From assembly GCF_002850605.1 (NCBI RefSeq), contig NZ_NXGB01000007.1, positions 61,901-125,900 on the forward strand: 64,000 nt of DNA, in the 5' to 3' direction. Under the pieces are notes generated by a model, which worked only from the letters and a program-made list of their open reading frames with translations, was not told the DNA's origin and ran no database searches. Below, piece by piece: positions 27,708-36,608 of the stretch (position 1 is the stretch's first letter; the number at the start of each line of letters is the position of its first letter). The position numbers were made by a program, and so were the translations under genes. The DNA is from Pasteurella oralis (GTDB lineage: Bacteria; Pseudomonadota; Gammaproteobacteria; Enterobacterales; Pasteurellaceae).

Positions 27708-28346
27708 ATACGTTATACCAATGCACAATTACTAGAAAAATTACGTCAATTACGAATTGTGCCAGTTATTGCTTTAGAGCAGGCTGAAGATATTGTTCCT
27801 TTAGCAGATACTTTAGTAAACAATGGATTGCCTGTTGCTGAAATTACTTTTCGTTCCGCTGTAGCAAGTCAAGCGATTGCGCTATTAAGAGAGAAACAAC
27901 CTGATATATTGATTGCAGCAGGTACAGTGTTGACAGCAGAACAAGTTGTGCAAGCCAAAAATACAGGAGCTGATTGTATCGTTACGCCTGGTTTTAACCC
28001 TAAAATTGTGCAGCTTTGCCAAGATTTAGACCTACCAATTATTCCTGGAGTGAACAATCCTATGGCGATTGAAGCAGCATTAGAGATGGGAATTCGTGCA
28101 GTGAAGTTCTTTCCTGCACAAGCTTCTGGTGGTGTGAATATGATTAAAGCCTTATTAGGGCCTTATAGTATGTTACAGATTATGCCAACAGGTGGTATTA
28201 ACTTAGATAATTTGCAGGATTATTTAGCTATTCCGAATGTTATGGCTTGTGGTGGCTCTTGGTTTGTGGAAAGTGCTTTAATTAAAGCTAAAAACTGGAG
28301 TGAAATTAGACGGTTAACGCGTGAGGTCGTTGATCTCATTAGCTAA
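27708..28346 (+). CDS. eda: 2-keto-3-deoxy-6-phosphogluconate aldolase with an ATA at the start position
   Basis: A 212-residue aldolase when read from ATA at 27708. It cleaves KDPG to pyruvate and glyceraldehyde-3-phosphate. The Schiff-base Lys is in RAVKFFPAQASGG and the catalytic Glu is in VAEITFRS. AAGGAG at 27697-27702 sits five bases before the ATA, and the next residues (RYTNAQLLEKLRQLRIVPVIAL) align with the N-terminus of Haemophilus Eda as I remember it. No ATG, GTG or TTG is available in frame until GTG 27759, which has no ribosome site and would cut 17 residues. Confidence 0.85.
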   Translation: MRYTNAQLLEKLRQLRIVPVIALEQAEDIVPLADTLVNNGLPVAEITFRSAVASQAIALLREKQPDILIAAGTVLTAEQVVQAKNTGADCIVTPGFNPKIVQLCQDLDLPIIPGVNNPMAIEAALEMGIRAVKFFPAQASGGVNMIKALLGPYSMLQIMPTGGINLDNLQDYLAIPNVMACGGSWFVESALIKAKNWSEIRRLTREVVDLIS

Positions 28347-28468
28347 GTGTTTGCTTAAAAAGTGCGGTCTATTTTGGCAATTTTTTAGTTTTTAGTGTGT
28401 GCTGAATTTATTATGATTAAAATTGTCTAATTAATATCTTATTGATCACTTTACTAAGGAAAGCTAAC

Positions 28469-29116
28469 ATGAACTTTAATCGTATTTTAAATGAAGTATT
28501 AAGTACTGTAACGAAATCAGCAGGGCAAATTAATAAACCAAGTCAGGATACTGCAGAAAAAATTACGAAACTCGGTGGTGCTGCTGCATTGGCTGGTATT
28601 TTATCAATGGTATTAGGACGCAGTGGTGGCGCGAAATTAACCAAATTAGGTTCATTAGCTGCATTAGGTAGCATTGCTTATCAGGCTTATCAAAACTATC
28701 AAAAAAATCAACCAGCTACAGAAACGCAAGCAGCCGAAAATTTATCTGAAGCAGCATTTGAAGCTACTCAGCAAGCAGAAGATACTGGAGCAATTATTTT
28801 ACGCACAATGATTGCTGCAGCAGTATCAGATGGTGAAATTGATGAAAAAGAAAGAGCAATTATTGCAGAAGAGGGCGGCGATGATCCTGAGTTACAGCAA
28901 TGGTTAGAGCAAGAAATTGCTCATCCAATTACTGTTGCTGAAATTGCGAGAATTGTGGGCAATGATACTGCACTTGCTACCCAAGTTTATCTTGCTGCGC
29001 GCATGGTTTGCCAAGAGTTAACACGTAAAGAAATTGTGTTCTTATCACAACTCGCTGCGGCTTTAAATTTAGATGATGCGTTAGTTGAACAGTTAGAAAA
29101 ACAAGCTGGTTTTTAA
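28469..29116 (+). CDS. yebE: YebE-family membrane protein (DUF533, TerB-like domain)
   Basis: A 215-residue protein. The first 90 residues hold a Gly/Ala-rich hydrophobic region (AAALAGILSMVLG and LGSLAALGSIAYQAYQNYQ). The C-terminal half is an acidic helical TerB-like domain (MIAAAVSDGEIDEKERAII) as in the YebE/DUF533 family. AAGGAAAG precedes the ATG at 28469; a longer upstream reading lacks a good site. Function is unknown; E. coli yebE responds to envelope stress. A shared terminator separates it from the convergent cysS. Confidence 0.8.
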   Translation: MNFNRILNEVLSTVTKSAGQINKPSQDTAEKITKLGGAAALAGILSMVLGRSGGAKLTKLGSLAALGSIAYQAYQNYQKNQPATETQAAENLSEAAFEATQQAEDTGAIILRTMIAAAVSDGEIDEKERAIIAEEGGDDPELQQWLEQEIAHPITVAEIARIVGNDTALATQVYLAARMVCQELTRKEIVFLSQLAAALNLDDALVEQLEKQAGF

Positions 29117-29132
29117 AGCAAGATAGCTAAAA

Positions 29133-29169
29133 AATAATGGCAAGGTCAAAATCCTTGCCATTATTGTTT
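29133..29169. terminator. Bidirectional terminator between yebE and cysS
   Basis: AATAATGGCAAGG at 29133-29145 pairs perfectly with CCTTGCCATTATT at 29153-29165, followed by GTTTTT. The AT-rich base of the stem supplies a U-tract in both directions. Confidence 0.88.
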
Positions 29170-29197
29170 TTACTGTCAGAAAAAGGATCTTATCTTA

Positions 29198-30577
29198 TTA
29201 TTGTTTACGCCATGTTGTGCCATTTACACCATCTTCTAATAAAATTCCCATTTCAGTCAGTTTATTTCGTGCAGCATCTGCGCTTGCCCAATCTTTTGCT
29301 GCTCGCGCTTCATTACGTTGTTTGATTAGTGCTTCAATCATTGCAACTTCATCATCATTTGAACCTGCTTGTAAAAAAGCTTCAGGATCTTGATATAACA
29401 GACCTAATATAGCTGCTAATTCACGCATTTGAGCGGCTAAACCATGAGCTTGTGTCATGTTTTCTGCTTTCAATTTATTAACTTCGCGTGCCATTTCAAA
29501 TAATACTGAGATTGCATTTGGCGTATTGAAATCATCATCCATTGCTTCTTTAAATGCTTGAACAAAATGTTCACCGCCATCAGGAAGCGCACTTTGATTT
29601 GTATCACGGAGTGCGGTATATAAGCGCTCTAATGCGCCTTGCGCAAGATTAAGGTTTTCTTCGCTGTAATTTAGTTGGCTACGATAATGTGCCGTTAATA
29701 AGAAATAACGTACACTTTCTGCATTATAATGACTCAATACATCACGAATAGTGAAGAAGTTGCCAAGCGATTTTGACATTTTTTCTTTATCAACCATGAT
29801 CATGCCAGAGTGAATCCAGTAGTTGACATAATCATTACTATGCGCACAGCAAGATTGTGCAATTTCATTTTCATGATGCGGGAACATGAGATCAGAGCCA
29901 CCACCATGGATATCAAAATGTTCGCCTAACTCTTTGTAATTCATCGCAGAACATTCAATATGCCAACCCGGACGACCTGCTCCCCAAGGCGATTGCCAGT
30001 GAGGCTCTTCTGGTTTTGACATTTTCCATAACACGAAATCCATCGGGTTTTTCTTAATTTCTACAATTTCAACACGGGCACCAGCTTGCAATTGCTCAAG
30101 ATTTTGACGAGATAATTTACCATATTGGCTGAAACTTTCTACATCAAACATCACATCACCATTATCTGCTACATAAGCGTGTCCACGCTCAATTAATTTT
30201 TGTACAATCGCAATAATCTCTGCAATATGATGTGTCGCGCGGGGTTCAATATCAGGGCGTAGGACATTAAGTGCATCAAAATCTTTGTACATTTCCAACA
30301 CCATACGATCAACTAGTTGATCGCAGCTTTCTTTATTTTCTAATGCACGTTTAATAATTTTGTCATCTACATCAGTGATATTACGCACATAAGTTAAGTG
30401 ATAGCCTAAATAACGCAAATAACGCGCAATGACATCAAAGCAAACAAAAGTTCGACCATGTCCAATATGACATAAGTCATAAACAGTGACACCACAGACG
30501 TACATACCCACTTTACCCGCCTGAATAGGTTTAAAAATTTCTTTCTCTCGCGTTAACGTATTAAAAATTTTTAGCAT
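29198..30577 (-). CDS. cysS: Cysteinyl-tRNA synthetase
   Basis: A 459-residue class I aminoacyl-tRNA synthetase, the usual length. The HIGH motif is CHIGHGRT and the KMSKS motif is KMSKSLGNF. Zinc ligands include Cys28 (in YVCGVTVYD), Cys in HIECSAMN and His/Glu in [11 protein letters not shown]. It charges tRNA-Cys. It is divergent from ppiB, the same arrangement as in E. coli. Confidence 0.98.
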   Translation of the reverse strand: MLKIFNTLTREKEIFKPIQAGKVGMYVCGVTVYDLCHIGHGRTFVCFDVIARYLRYLGYHLTYVRNITDVDDKIIKRALENKESCDQLVDRMVLEMYKDFDALNVLRPDIEPRATHHIAEIIAIVQKLIERGHAYVADNGDVMFDVESFSQYGKLSRQNLEQLQAGARVEIVEIKKNPMDFVLWKMSKPEEPHWQSPWGAGRPGWHIECSAMNYKELGEHFDIHGGGSDLMFPHHENEIAQSCCAHSNDYVNYWIHSGMIMVDKEKMSKSLGNFFTIRDVLSHYNAESVRYFLLTAHYRSQLNYSEENLNLAQGALERLYTALRDTNQSALPDGGEHFVQAFKEAMDDDFNTPNAISVLFEMAREVNKLKAENMTQAHGLAAQMRELAAILGLLYQDPEAFLQAGSNDDEVAMIEALIKQRNEARAAKDWASADAARNKLTEMGILLEDGVNGTTWRKQ

Positions 30578-30725
30578 TTGTTTGCTCTCTTATTGTTCTT
30601 CAAAATTTAGTTAAAACAGACCGCACTTTAAGTCGGCGCGTATGTGTTCTAGAATTGCCACTTTATAGCATTTCTTGGGCTTTTATGGAATAATAAACGC
30701 TTTGAAATTTCAGAGGATAATGGCA

Positions 30726-31235
30726 ATGGTCACATTACATACAAATTTTGGCGATATTAAAATTGAATTAAATCACGAAAAAGCCCCAATCACGGCAGAG
30801 AATTTTTTACATTACTGTCAAAGTGGTTTTTATAATAACACAATTTTCCACCGTGTTATTGATGGATTTATGATTCAAGGTGGTGGTATGGAAGCGGGTA
30901 TGCGTGAGAAAAATACCAATGCGCCAATCCAAAATGAAGCAAATAATGGATTAAGTAATAAACGTGGTAGCATTGCAATGGCTCGTACTTCTGATCCACA
31001 TTCAGCAACAGCACAATTTTTTATCAATGTAGCAGATAATACGTTCTTAGATCACCGTGCGAAAGAATTATTTGGTAAAAAAGTCGTGCAAGAATGGGGC
31101 TATGCTGTGTTTGGTGAAGTAGTAGAAGGGATGGATGTCGTGGATAAAATTAAAGCTGTGCAAACAGGTAATAAAGGTTTCCACCAAGATGTGCCAAAAG
31201 ACGATGTCGTGATTACTTCTGTGACTGTTGAATAA
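30726..31235 (+). CDS. ppiB: Cytoplasmic peptidyl-prolyl cis-trans isomerase B (cyclophilin)
   Basis: A 169-residue cyclophilin without a signal peptide. The active-site segments [13 protein letters not shown] and [17 protein letters not shown] carry the conserved Arg and Phe of the proline-isomerase pocket. I use the ATG at 30726 (MVTLHTNFG), which aligns with other PpiB proteins. The ATG at 30720 is also possible because AGAGG at 30712-30716 is close to both. A terminator separates it from the exported relative that follows. Confidence 0.94.
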   Translation: MVTLHTNFGDIKIELNHEKAPITAENFLHYCQSGFYNNTIFHRVIDGFMIQGGGMEAGMREKNTNAPIQNEANNGLSNKRGSIAMARTSDPHSATAQFFINVADNTFLDHRAKELFGKKVVQEWGYAVFGEVVEGMDVVDKIKAVQTGNKGFHQDVPKDDVVITSVTVE

Positions 31236-31240
31236 TGGAT

Positions 31241-31266
31241 TTCCCCTCAATTGAGGGGAATTTTTT
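31241..31266 (+). terminator. Terminator after ppiB
   Basis: TTCCCCTCAATTGAGGGGAA is a perfect 20-base palindrome followed by six T. It separates the two cyclophilin genes. Confidence 0.85.
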
Positions 31267-31272
31267 AGGAAT

Positions 31273-31836
31273 ATGATGATGAATATATTTAACATATTGA
31301 CAGCACTAGCTGCTGGATTATTAGCAATTAGTGTACAAGCAAAAAATGTAGTACTGCATACTAATTATGGTGAAATAAAAATTGCGTTAGAGCAAGAAAA
31401 AGCGCCTATTTCAAGTCAAAACTTCCTACAATATAGCCAAGCGGGTTTTTACAATGGAACGATTTTTCATCGTGTCATTGATGGTTTTATGGTACAGGCA
31501 GGTGGTTTTGAACCAGGTATGATACAAAAGAAAGCAAATGCACCTATTCATAATGAAGCAAGTAATGGGTTGAAAAATTTACGTGGTACAGTGGCGATGG
31601 TGCGTACTTCTGACCCACATTCGGCGACATCACAGTTTTTTATTAATACCGTTGATAATGATTTTTTAAATTTTAGTGCGGAAACCACACAGGGTTGGGG
31701 TTATGCTGTGTTTGGCAAAGTGATTGAAGGGATGGATGTTGTAGATAAAATGAGTAAAGTCGATACTGGGCGTTCAGGCTTCCATCGTGATGTACCAAAA
31801 CAAGATGTGATAATTAAATCAGTTACCGTTGAATAA
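31273..31836 (+). CDS. ppiA: Exported cyclophilin-type peptidyl-prolyl isomerase (PpiA-like)
   Basis: A 187-residue cyclophilin preceded by a signal peptide ([16 protein letters not shown], cleavage near residue 23), so it should act in the periplasm. The catalytic blocks [15 protein letters not shown] and [16 protein letters not shown] are intact. It closely resembles the ppiB product just upstream, including the shared tail [15 protein letters not shown], which suggests local duplication followed by gain or loss of the leader. The ribosome site is TTAGGA. Confidence 0.88.
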   Translation: MMMNIFNILTALAAGLLAISVQAKNVVLHTNYGEIKIALEQEKAPISSQNFLQYSQAGFYNGTIFHRVIDGFMVQAGGFEPGMIQKKANAPIHNEASNGLKNLRGTVAMVRTSDPHSATSQFFINTVDNDFLNFSAETTQGWGYAVFGKVIEGMDVVDKMSKVDTGRSGFHRDVPKQDVIIKSVTVE

Positions 31837-31849
31837 GTGTTTGTGTACG

Positions 31850-32650
31850 ATGGCGTTTTTTGATACCCATACTCACTTAGATTATTTACAGCGTGATACA
31901 GGTGAGTCAATTGAGCAGTTATTGAGTAATGGATTACAAGTCGGGGTGAATAAAATCTTGATTGTTTCTGTGCTTGCGAAAGACTTCGAAATTATTCAAA
32001 AAATGACCGCACTTTATCCTCAACATTTGTATTATGGACTGGGTTTACATCCACTCTATATTGTCCAGCATAGCCAGCAAGATCTGGCGTTGTTGGAGAA
32101 TAAATTATCTGAACGGGCGTTGAATTGTACTGCTGTTGCTGAAATTGGTTTAGAGCGTGCTATACCAGAATTATTGACAGACTCACTTTGGCGTAAGCAG
32201 TGTCAATTTTTAGAAGCACAGCTTTATTTAGCACAACAATATCATTTGCCTGTTAATTTGCATTCACGTAAAGCACATGAGCAGTTGTTTACTTTTCTTA
32301 AACGTATCCCTCTAACCAAAAGGGGAGTGGTACATGGTTTTGCTGGAAGCTATGAGCAAGCAAAGCGTTTTGTGGATCTTGGCTATAAGATTGGGGTAGG
32401 CGGGATAATTACTTATCTGCGGGCGAATAAAACTCGTGATGCAATTGGTCGTTTACCTTTAGAGAGTTTATTGTTGGAAACGGATTCACCAGATATGCCT
32501 GTATCTGGTTTCCAAGGACAACCGAATCGTCCTGAGCGTGTGTTTAATGTTTTTCAATCTTTATGTGAATTGAGAACAGAAGCTCCTGAGCAGATTAAGC
32601 AGATCATTTGGCAGCAAAGTGTCGATTTATTTTCAAATAAAAATGGCTAA
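31850..32650 (+). CDS. yjjV: TatD-family metal-dependent hydrolase YjjV
   Basis: A 266-residue TIM-barrel metal hydrolase. Metal ligands are seen in FFDTHTHLDY (HxH), AEIGLE (Glu), NLHSRK (His), VHGFAGS (His) and LETDSPD (Asp). TatD relatives are DNases or deoxyribonucleoside-related hydrolases; the substrate of YjjV is not well defined. I use the ATG at 31850 (MAFFDTHTH), 13 bases after the cyclophilin stop. An uptake sequence lies near 32005. Confidence 0.88.
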   Translation: MAFFDTHTHLDYLQRDTGESIEQLLSNGLQVGVNKILIVSVLAKDFEIIQKMTALYPQHLYYGLGLHPLYIVQHSQQDLALLENKLSERALNCTAVAEIGLERAIPELLTDSLWRKQCQFLEAQLYLAQQYHLPVNLHSRKAHEQLFTFLKRIPLTKRGVVHGFAGSYEQAKRFVDLGYKIGVGGIITYLRANKTRDAIGRLPLESLLLETDSPDMPVSGFQGQPNRPERVFNVFQSLCELRTEAPEQIKQIIWQQSVDLFSNKNG

Positions 32651-32671
32651 GTGAAACCTTAGCCATTTTAG
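32641..32671. terminator. Bidirectional terminator after yjjV
   Basis: AAATGGCTAAG and CTTAGCCATTT form an 11-bp stem with a 6-base loop. The left arm overlaps the end of yjjV, and the right side abuts the end of the convergent glycosyltransferase-like gene. Confidence 0.82.
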
Positions 32672-33349
32672 TTAGATATTCTTAACCAATAAACGTAGAT
32701 AATCGCGTAAATATTTGCCAATAAATTTTAATATACCTTGTTGTTCAACTTCAGTTCTAGGATGTTGTGCACTGGCATTAATGACATTGTAATGAAAAGT
32801 TTTAGCCGCTTTTTGTAAATAGTTACAAGTTTTTTCCTCGTGAATATCAAATCCACCAATTGTATGGTGTATCTGCTTTGTACTAAATAAGCAATCAAAG
32901 CTACTTAATGGAATCATGAATTTAGACAGCCACATTAACAGATTAAATCCTTCAACTGCTAAGCGCATGATTAATGGTGCATCTTGTACTTGTAACTTTC
33001 CACTTGCTAACCAAAGTTGTTGTTTATTTAAGCGCGATAGGGATTGATAAATAAAATCGGGCGATAAACGTAATCTTGGGTTCAAAAATAACAAGCGTTC
33101 ATACTTTGCTTTCTCTACAGCAAGATTTTTTGCCACACTTGCTTTTTGTCCATCTAATTGAATGATGTGTAAATCCAATTTGTCACGGTAATTTTCAAAA
33201 ATTGCCCCATTTTGATCAATACGGCTTAAATCGACTACAATGACTTCAAATTGCTTATGAGTCTGCGCCAGTAGATCTTCTAGTAATAAATTAAGTGATG
33301 TTTCAACATGATCCGTTGTTAAAATAATGCTGATTTCGTTTGTTTTCAT
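32672..33349 (-). CDS. Glycosyltransferase family 2-like protein with a degenerate active site
   Basis: A 225-residue protein from the ATG at 33349 (MKTNEISIIL). The N-terminal beta-alpha pattern (ISIILTTDHVETSLNLLLEDL, then VIVVDLS) and GGFD at residues 165-168 fit a GT-A, family 2 fold. Where family 2 enzymes carry Asp-x-Asp for the metal and nucleotide sugar, this protein has LLFLNPRLRL (residues 87-96), with no acidic residue. It is also short. It may be a non-catalytic paralogue or a divergent enzyme. It lies downstream of nrdG with a 78-base gap and no obvious pathway partner. Confidence 0.65.
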   Translation of the reverse strand: MKTNEISIILTTDHVETSLNLLLEDLLAQTHKQFEVIVVDLSRIDQNGAIFENYRDKLDLHIIQLDGQKASVAKNLAVEKAKYERLLFLNPRLRLSPDFIYQSLSRLNKQQLWLASGKLQVQDAPLIMRLAVEGFNLLMWLSKFMIPLSSFDCLFSTKQIHHTIGGFDIHEEKTCNYLQKAAKTFHYNVINASAQHPRTEVEQQGILKFIGKYLRDYLRLLVKNI

Positions 33350-33427
33350 TGAATCCTCCAACATAGTGAATCATTTATGAGTAATTACTTTACTGAAGAG
33401 ATCTTAATGAAATCTTAAGCGTGAATA

Positions 33428-33892
33428 TTATTTAAAACGATAGATAATTTGGTTTGATGAGCCTCGCCACACTAGGCTGGGATCAGCTTTTTCTTGCTCA
33501 AATTTACCGTCAATAAGAACATCAATATAAGGTAATATTTCACGTTGAAATTCATTGAGTTCTTGAAGTTTATAGCCTGTCCACACCCATAAATCTTTTT
33601 TGGGGCACTCTTGTTTTAAGCGTTTTACAAAAGGCAAAAGCACGGCAAGATTAGCTGGATGTAGCGGATCGCCACCAGTCAGCGTTAAACCTTGTCGCTT
33701 GATCCTCGTATCTTTCAAATCGTTGATAATTTGTTGTTCCATCGCCTGATCAAAAGGAACGCCTGCACTAAAGGACCAACTTTTCTTGTTGTAGCAGCCT
33801 TTACATGCATGAATACAACCACTGACAAATAAAGTACAACGTGTACCTTCACCATTAACAATATCAGTAGGGTAGTATTGAAGATAATTCAT
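33428..33892 (-). CDS. nrdG: Anaerobic ribonucleotide reductase activating protein
   Basis: A 154-residue radical-SAM activase that installs the glycyl radical on NrdD. The iron-sulfur motif CxxxCxxC is in GCIHACKGCYN, near residue 26, and the SAM-binding GGDPL loop is in LTGGDPLHPAN. Length is the same as E. coli NrdG (154). It is 264 bases downstream of nrdD, with a hairpin in the gap, so it may have reduced read-through or its own promoter. Confidence 0.96.
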   Translation of the reverse strand: MNYLQYYPTDIVNGEGTRCTLFVSGCIHACKGCYNKKSWSFSAGVPFDQAMEQQIINDLKDTRIKRQGLTLTGGDPLHPANLAVLLPFVKRLKQECPKKDLWVWTGYKLQELNEFQREILPYIDVLIDGKFEQEKADPSLVWRGSSNQIIYRFK

Positions 33893-34116
33893 AATGCTAT
33901 TTATTTTATTCGAAGATGATTGACTTATTCATTAGTTTAAAACATGTAGAATGAATAACACTAATTGTTAAATTTCGTTAGATTTTTTTACCGATAAACC
34001 TCGTGAACAAAAATATCTTGTTGATTTTTCTTTATGTTGTTTGTGGGGAATAGGGCTTTTAAATTGATTTAAAACGCGATTAAATAAGACATATCGCAGC
34101 ATATCTCTATTTTAAA

Positions 34117-34150
34117 CTCCCCCTCTTTTCATTAAATTAAGAGGGGGAAG
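34117..34150 (-). terminator. Hairpin after nrdD
   Basis: CTCCCCCTCTT at 34117-34127 pairs with AAGAGGGGGAAG at 34139-34150. On the minus strand the stem is followed by GTTTAAAAT, a weak T-tract, so termination may be partial. The rest of the 33893-34156 gap is AT-rich with no gene seen. Confidence 0.6.
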
Positions 34151-34156
34151 TGTGGA

Positions 34157-36298
34157 TTACAAGTGTTTTACTCGTCTTTTTACTTCTTCTTGCTTGCCTG
34201 CATTAAATGGTCTGGCATCAGGACTGCCTAGATAACCACAAACTCGACGTGTTACAGACACTTTTTCACTGTCATGATTACCGCATTTCGGGCAGGTAAA
34301 GCCCTTACTCGTACATTCAAATTCACCCGTAAAACCACATTCATAGCACTCATCAATCGGGGTATTCGTGCCATAATAAGGAACGCGCTCATAGCTATAA
34401 TCCCAAACATCTTCTAATGCTTTTAGGTTGTGTTGAATATTAGGATATTCACCATAACAAATGAAACCGCCATTCGCTAATGCAGGATAAGGAAGCTCAA
34501 AGTCGATTTTATCGTATGGGTTGACTTTCTTCTCTACGTCTAAATGGTAACTATTTGTATAGTAACCTTTATCAGTGACGTTTTCGATGACGCCAAATTG
34601 TTTAGTATCTAGACGGCAGAAACGATCACATAAGTTTTCACTTGGTGTCGAATAGAGACTAAATGCATAGCCAGTTTCTGTTTTCCATTGTTGTACTGTT
34701 TTGCTAAGATATTGCACAATTTCAATACCTTTTTGACGCAATTGTTCATCATCATACATATGTTTATCGCCGTATAGCGCATTAATTGTTTCATGAATGC
34801 CAATATAGCCTAATGAAATCGAGGCTCGGCCGTTTTTAAAGATTTGCGCCACATTATCATCTGCGTTTAAATGCACACCGCAAGCCCCTTCCATGTAAAG
34901 AATTGGAGCAACTCTCGCTTTGGTGTTTTCTAAACGCGCAATACGAGTCATCAAGGCTTTTTTCGCAATTACGAGGCGTTGATCTAAAATTTGGTAAAAA
35001 TCGACCGCACTTTGTTGTGGATTACGACGTTTTGCTTCAATTGCAATACGTGGTAAGTTAAGGCTCACGACACCGAGGTTGTTGCGTCCGTCGTGCATTT
35101 CTTCGCCATTTTCATGGTAAGCACCTAAGAAACTACGGCAGCCCATTGGTGCTTTGAAAGACCCCGTGACTTTGACAACCTGATCATAGTTGAGAATATC
35201 AGGGTACATTCGTTTGGAAGCACATTCTAACGCAAGTTGTTTAATATCATAATTAGGATCGGTTGGGCTGTGGTTAATACCTTTTTTAATGGTAAAGACC
35301 AGTTTGGGGAATACGGGGGTTTTATGATTTTTGCCTAGCCCACGAATTCGGTTTTTCAAAATTGAACGTTGGATTAATTTAGATTGCCAGCTTGTTCCTA
35401 AGCCAAAGCCAAAGGTCACAAATGGTGTTTGGCCATTTGATGTATGTAGCGTATTAACTTCATACTCTAAAGATTGGAACGCATCGAAACATTCTTTTTC
35501 AATTAAAGCTTTTGCATAGTTTTCTGCATCAGGCACTTGCCATTCCGCTGCTGTTTTAAGATGTTTTTCATAGCTGAGTTGGACATAAGGGGCTAACACT
35601 TCGTCGATACGATTAATTGTTGTCCCACCATAAATATGGCTAGCGACTTGTGCAATAATTTGTGCAGTGACTGCTGTTGCAGTGCCAATAGATTTTGGTG
35701 GCTCAATTTCCGCATTCCCCATTTTGAAGCCATTATTCAACATACCTTTTAAATCAACTAGCATACAGTTAAACATTGGGAAGAATGGGGCATAGTCTAA
35801 ATCATGGTAATGAATTTCGCCTTTTTCATGGGCTTCAACAACATCACGCGGTAAGATATAACGTTTAGCATAATGTTTGGCTACAATACCAGCTAATAAA
35901 TCACGTTGTGTTGGAATGACTTTGGCATCTTTATTCGCGTTCTCATTGAGTAACTCTACGTTACTTTGCTCAATTAAACCTTCGATTTCTTTAGTGAGAT
36001 GGCTACGTTTTTCACGTGCAAGATCACGATCATGGCGATATTCAATGTAAGCCCGCGCTACTTCAGGATATTGGCTTGACATAAGATGATTTTCCACGAT
36101 TTTTTGAATGTGGCTAATATCAATTTCCTGTTGATAGCGCGCAAAAATTTCATCACAGACTTGTTGCCCTATTGCATGGCAATAGCGTTCATCTTCCACA
36201 TTAACCGCTTGTGCAGCCTTTTTGATTGCATTGATAATACGCTGGATTTCAAAACCTGCGCGTGAACCATCACGTTTAATTACAAAGAAAGTTGCCAT
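34157..36298 (-). CDS. nrdD: Anaerobic ribonucleoside-triphosphate reductase
   Basis: A 713-residue class III ribonucleotide reductase (E. coli 712). An N-terminal ATP-cone begins FFVIKRDGSRAGFEIQRI. The C-terminal zinc site is CYECGFTGEFEC plus CPKCG, and the glycyl radical segment is RRVCGYLGSPDARPF, with the radical Gly near residue 682. It makes dNTPs without oxygen and needs NrdG. A Fur-like palindrome and an FNR-like site lie 170-220 bases upstream, suggesting control by iron and oxygen. An uptake sequence lies near 35000. Confidence 0.98.
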   Translation of the reverse strand: MATFFVIKRDGSRAGFEIQRIINAIKKAAQAVNVEDERYCHAIGQQVCDEIFARYQQEIDISHIQKIVENHLMSSQYPEVARAYIEYRHDRDLAREKRSHLTKEIEGLIEQSNVELLNENANKDAKVIPTQRDLLAGIVAKHYAKRYILPRDVVEAHEKGEIHYHDLDYAPFFPMFNCMLVDLKGMLNNGFKMGNAEIEPPKSIGTATAVTAQIIAQVASHIYGGTTINRIDEVLAPYVQLSYEKHLKTAAEWQVPDAENYAKALIEKECFDAFQSLEYEVNTLHTSNGQTPFVTFGFGLGTSWQSKLIQRSILKNRIRGLGKNHKTPVFPKLVFTIKKGINHSPTDPNYDIKQLALECASKRMYPDILNYDQVVKVTGSFKAPMGCRSFLGAYHENGEEMHDGRNNLGVVSLNLPRIAIEAKRRNPQQSAVDFYQILDQRLVIAKKALMTRIARLENTKARVAPILYMEGACGVHLNADDNVAQIFKNGRASISLGYIGIHETINALYGDKHMYDDEQLRQKGIEIVQYLSKTVQQWKTETGYAFSLYSTPSENLCDRFCRLDTKQFGVIENVTDKGYYTNSYHLDVEKKVNPYDKIDFELPYPALANGGFICYGEYPNIQHNLKALEDVWDYSYERVPYYGTNTPIDECYECGFTGEFECTSKGFTCPKCGNHDSEKVSVTRRVCGYLGSPDARPFNAGKQEEVKRRVKHL

Positions 36299-36468
36299 AT
36301 TGTTTTTACCCTATTTTATGTGTATGACTCAAATATCGAGGATACTATATATAGTTAAAATTTTATTTTCAACCACAAGATATAGTGTTTTTGTTAGGGT
36401 TAGGTTAAAAACAAGGTGAGGAAATATGATTACTGATTGGTTTTATTGATAAAATTCTTATTTTTAAG

Positions 36469-36483
36469 TGAGAATTATTCTCA
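36469..36483. promoter_or_regulatory. Fur-like palindrome upstream of nrdD
   Basis: TGAGAATTATTCTCA is a perfect 7-1-7 inverted repeat, the architecture of Fur sites (consensus TGATAATnATTATCA, one change per half). It lies about 170 bases upstream of the nrdD start. Confidence 0.5.
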
Positions 36484-36501
36484 AATATATTTTATAAAAA
36501 T

Positions 36502-36515
36502 GTGATCTAGATCAA
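36502..36515. promoter_or_regulatory. FNR/CRP-like site upstream of nrdD
   Basis: On the minus strand this reads TTGATCTAGATCAC, one mismatch from the FNR consensus TTGAT-N4-ATCAA. Extended by neighbouring bases it also resembles a CRP site (TGTGATCTAGATCAAA on plus). It is 19 bases upstream of the Fur-like palindrome. Oxygen control of nrdD makes FNR the better guess. Confidence 0.55.
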
Positions 36516-36550
36516 AAAATGAGGTAATGTTGTTAGATTCTGTTAAAGTA

Positions 36551-36577
36551 AAAAAGACCCAGCCATAAGCTAGGTCT
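36551..36577 (-). terminator. Terminator after the cytochrome c peroxidase gene
   Basis: On the minus strand AGACCTAGC and GCTGGGTCT pair across TTATG and are followed by TTTTTTAC, a good U-tract. It closes the peroxidase transcript just upstream of the nrdD control region. Confidence 0.75.
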
Positions 36578-36608
36578 AAGTGGGAGTAATATATTATTGT
36601 GAATATAA

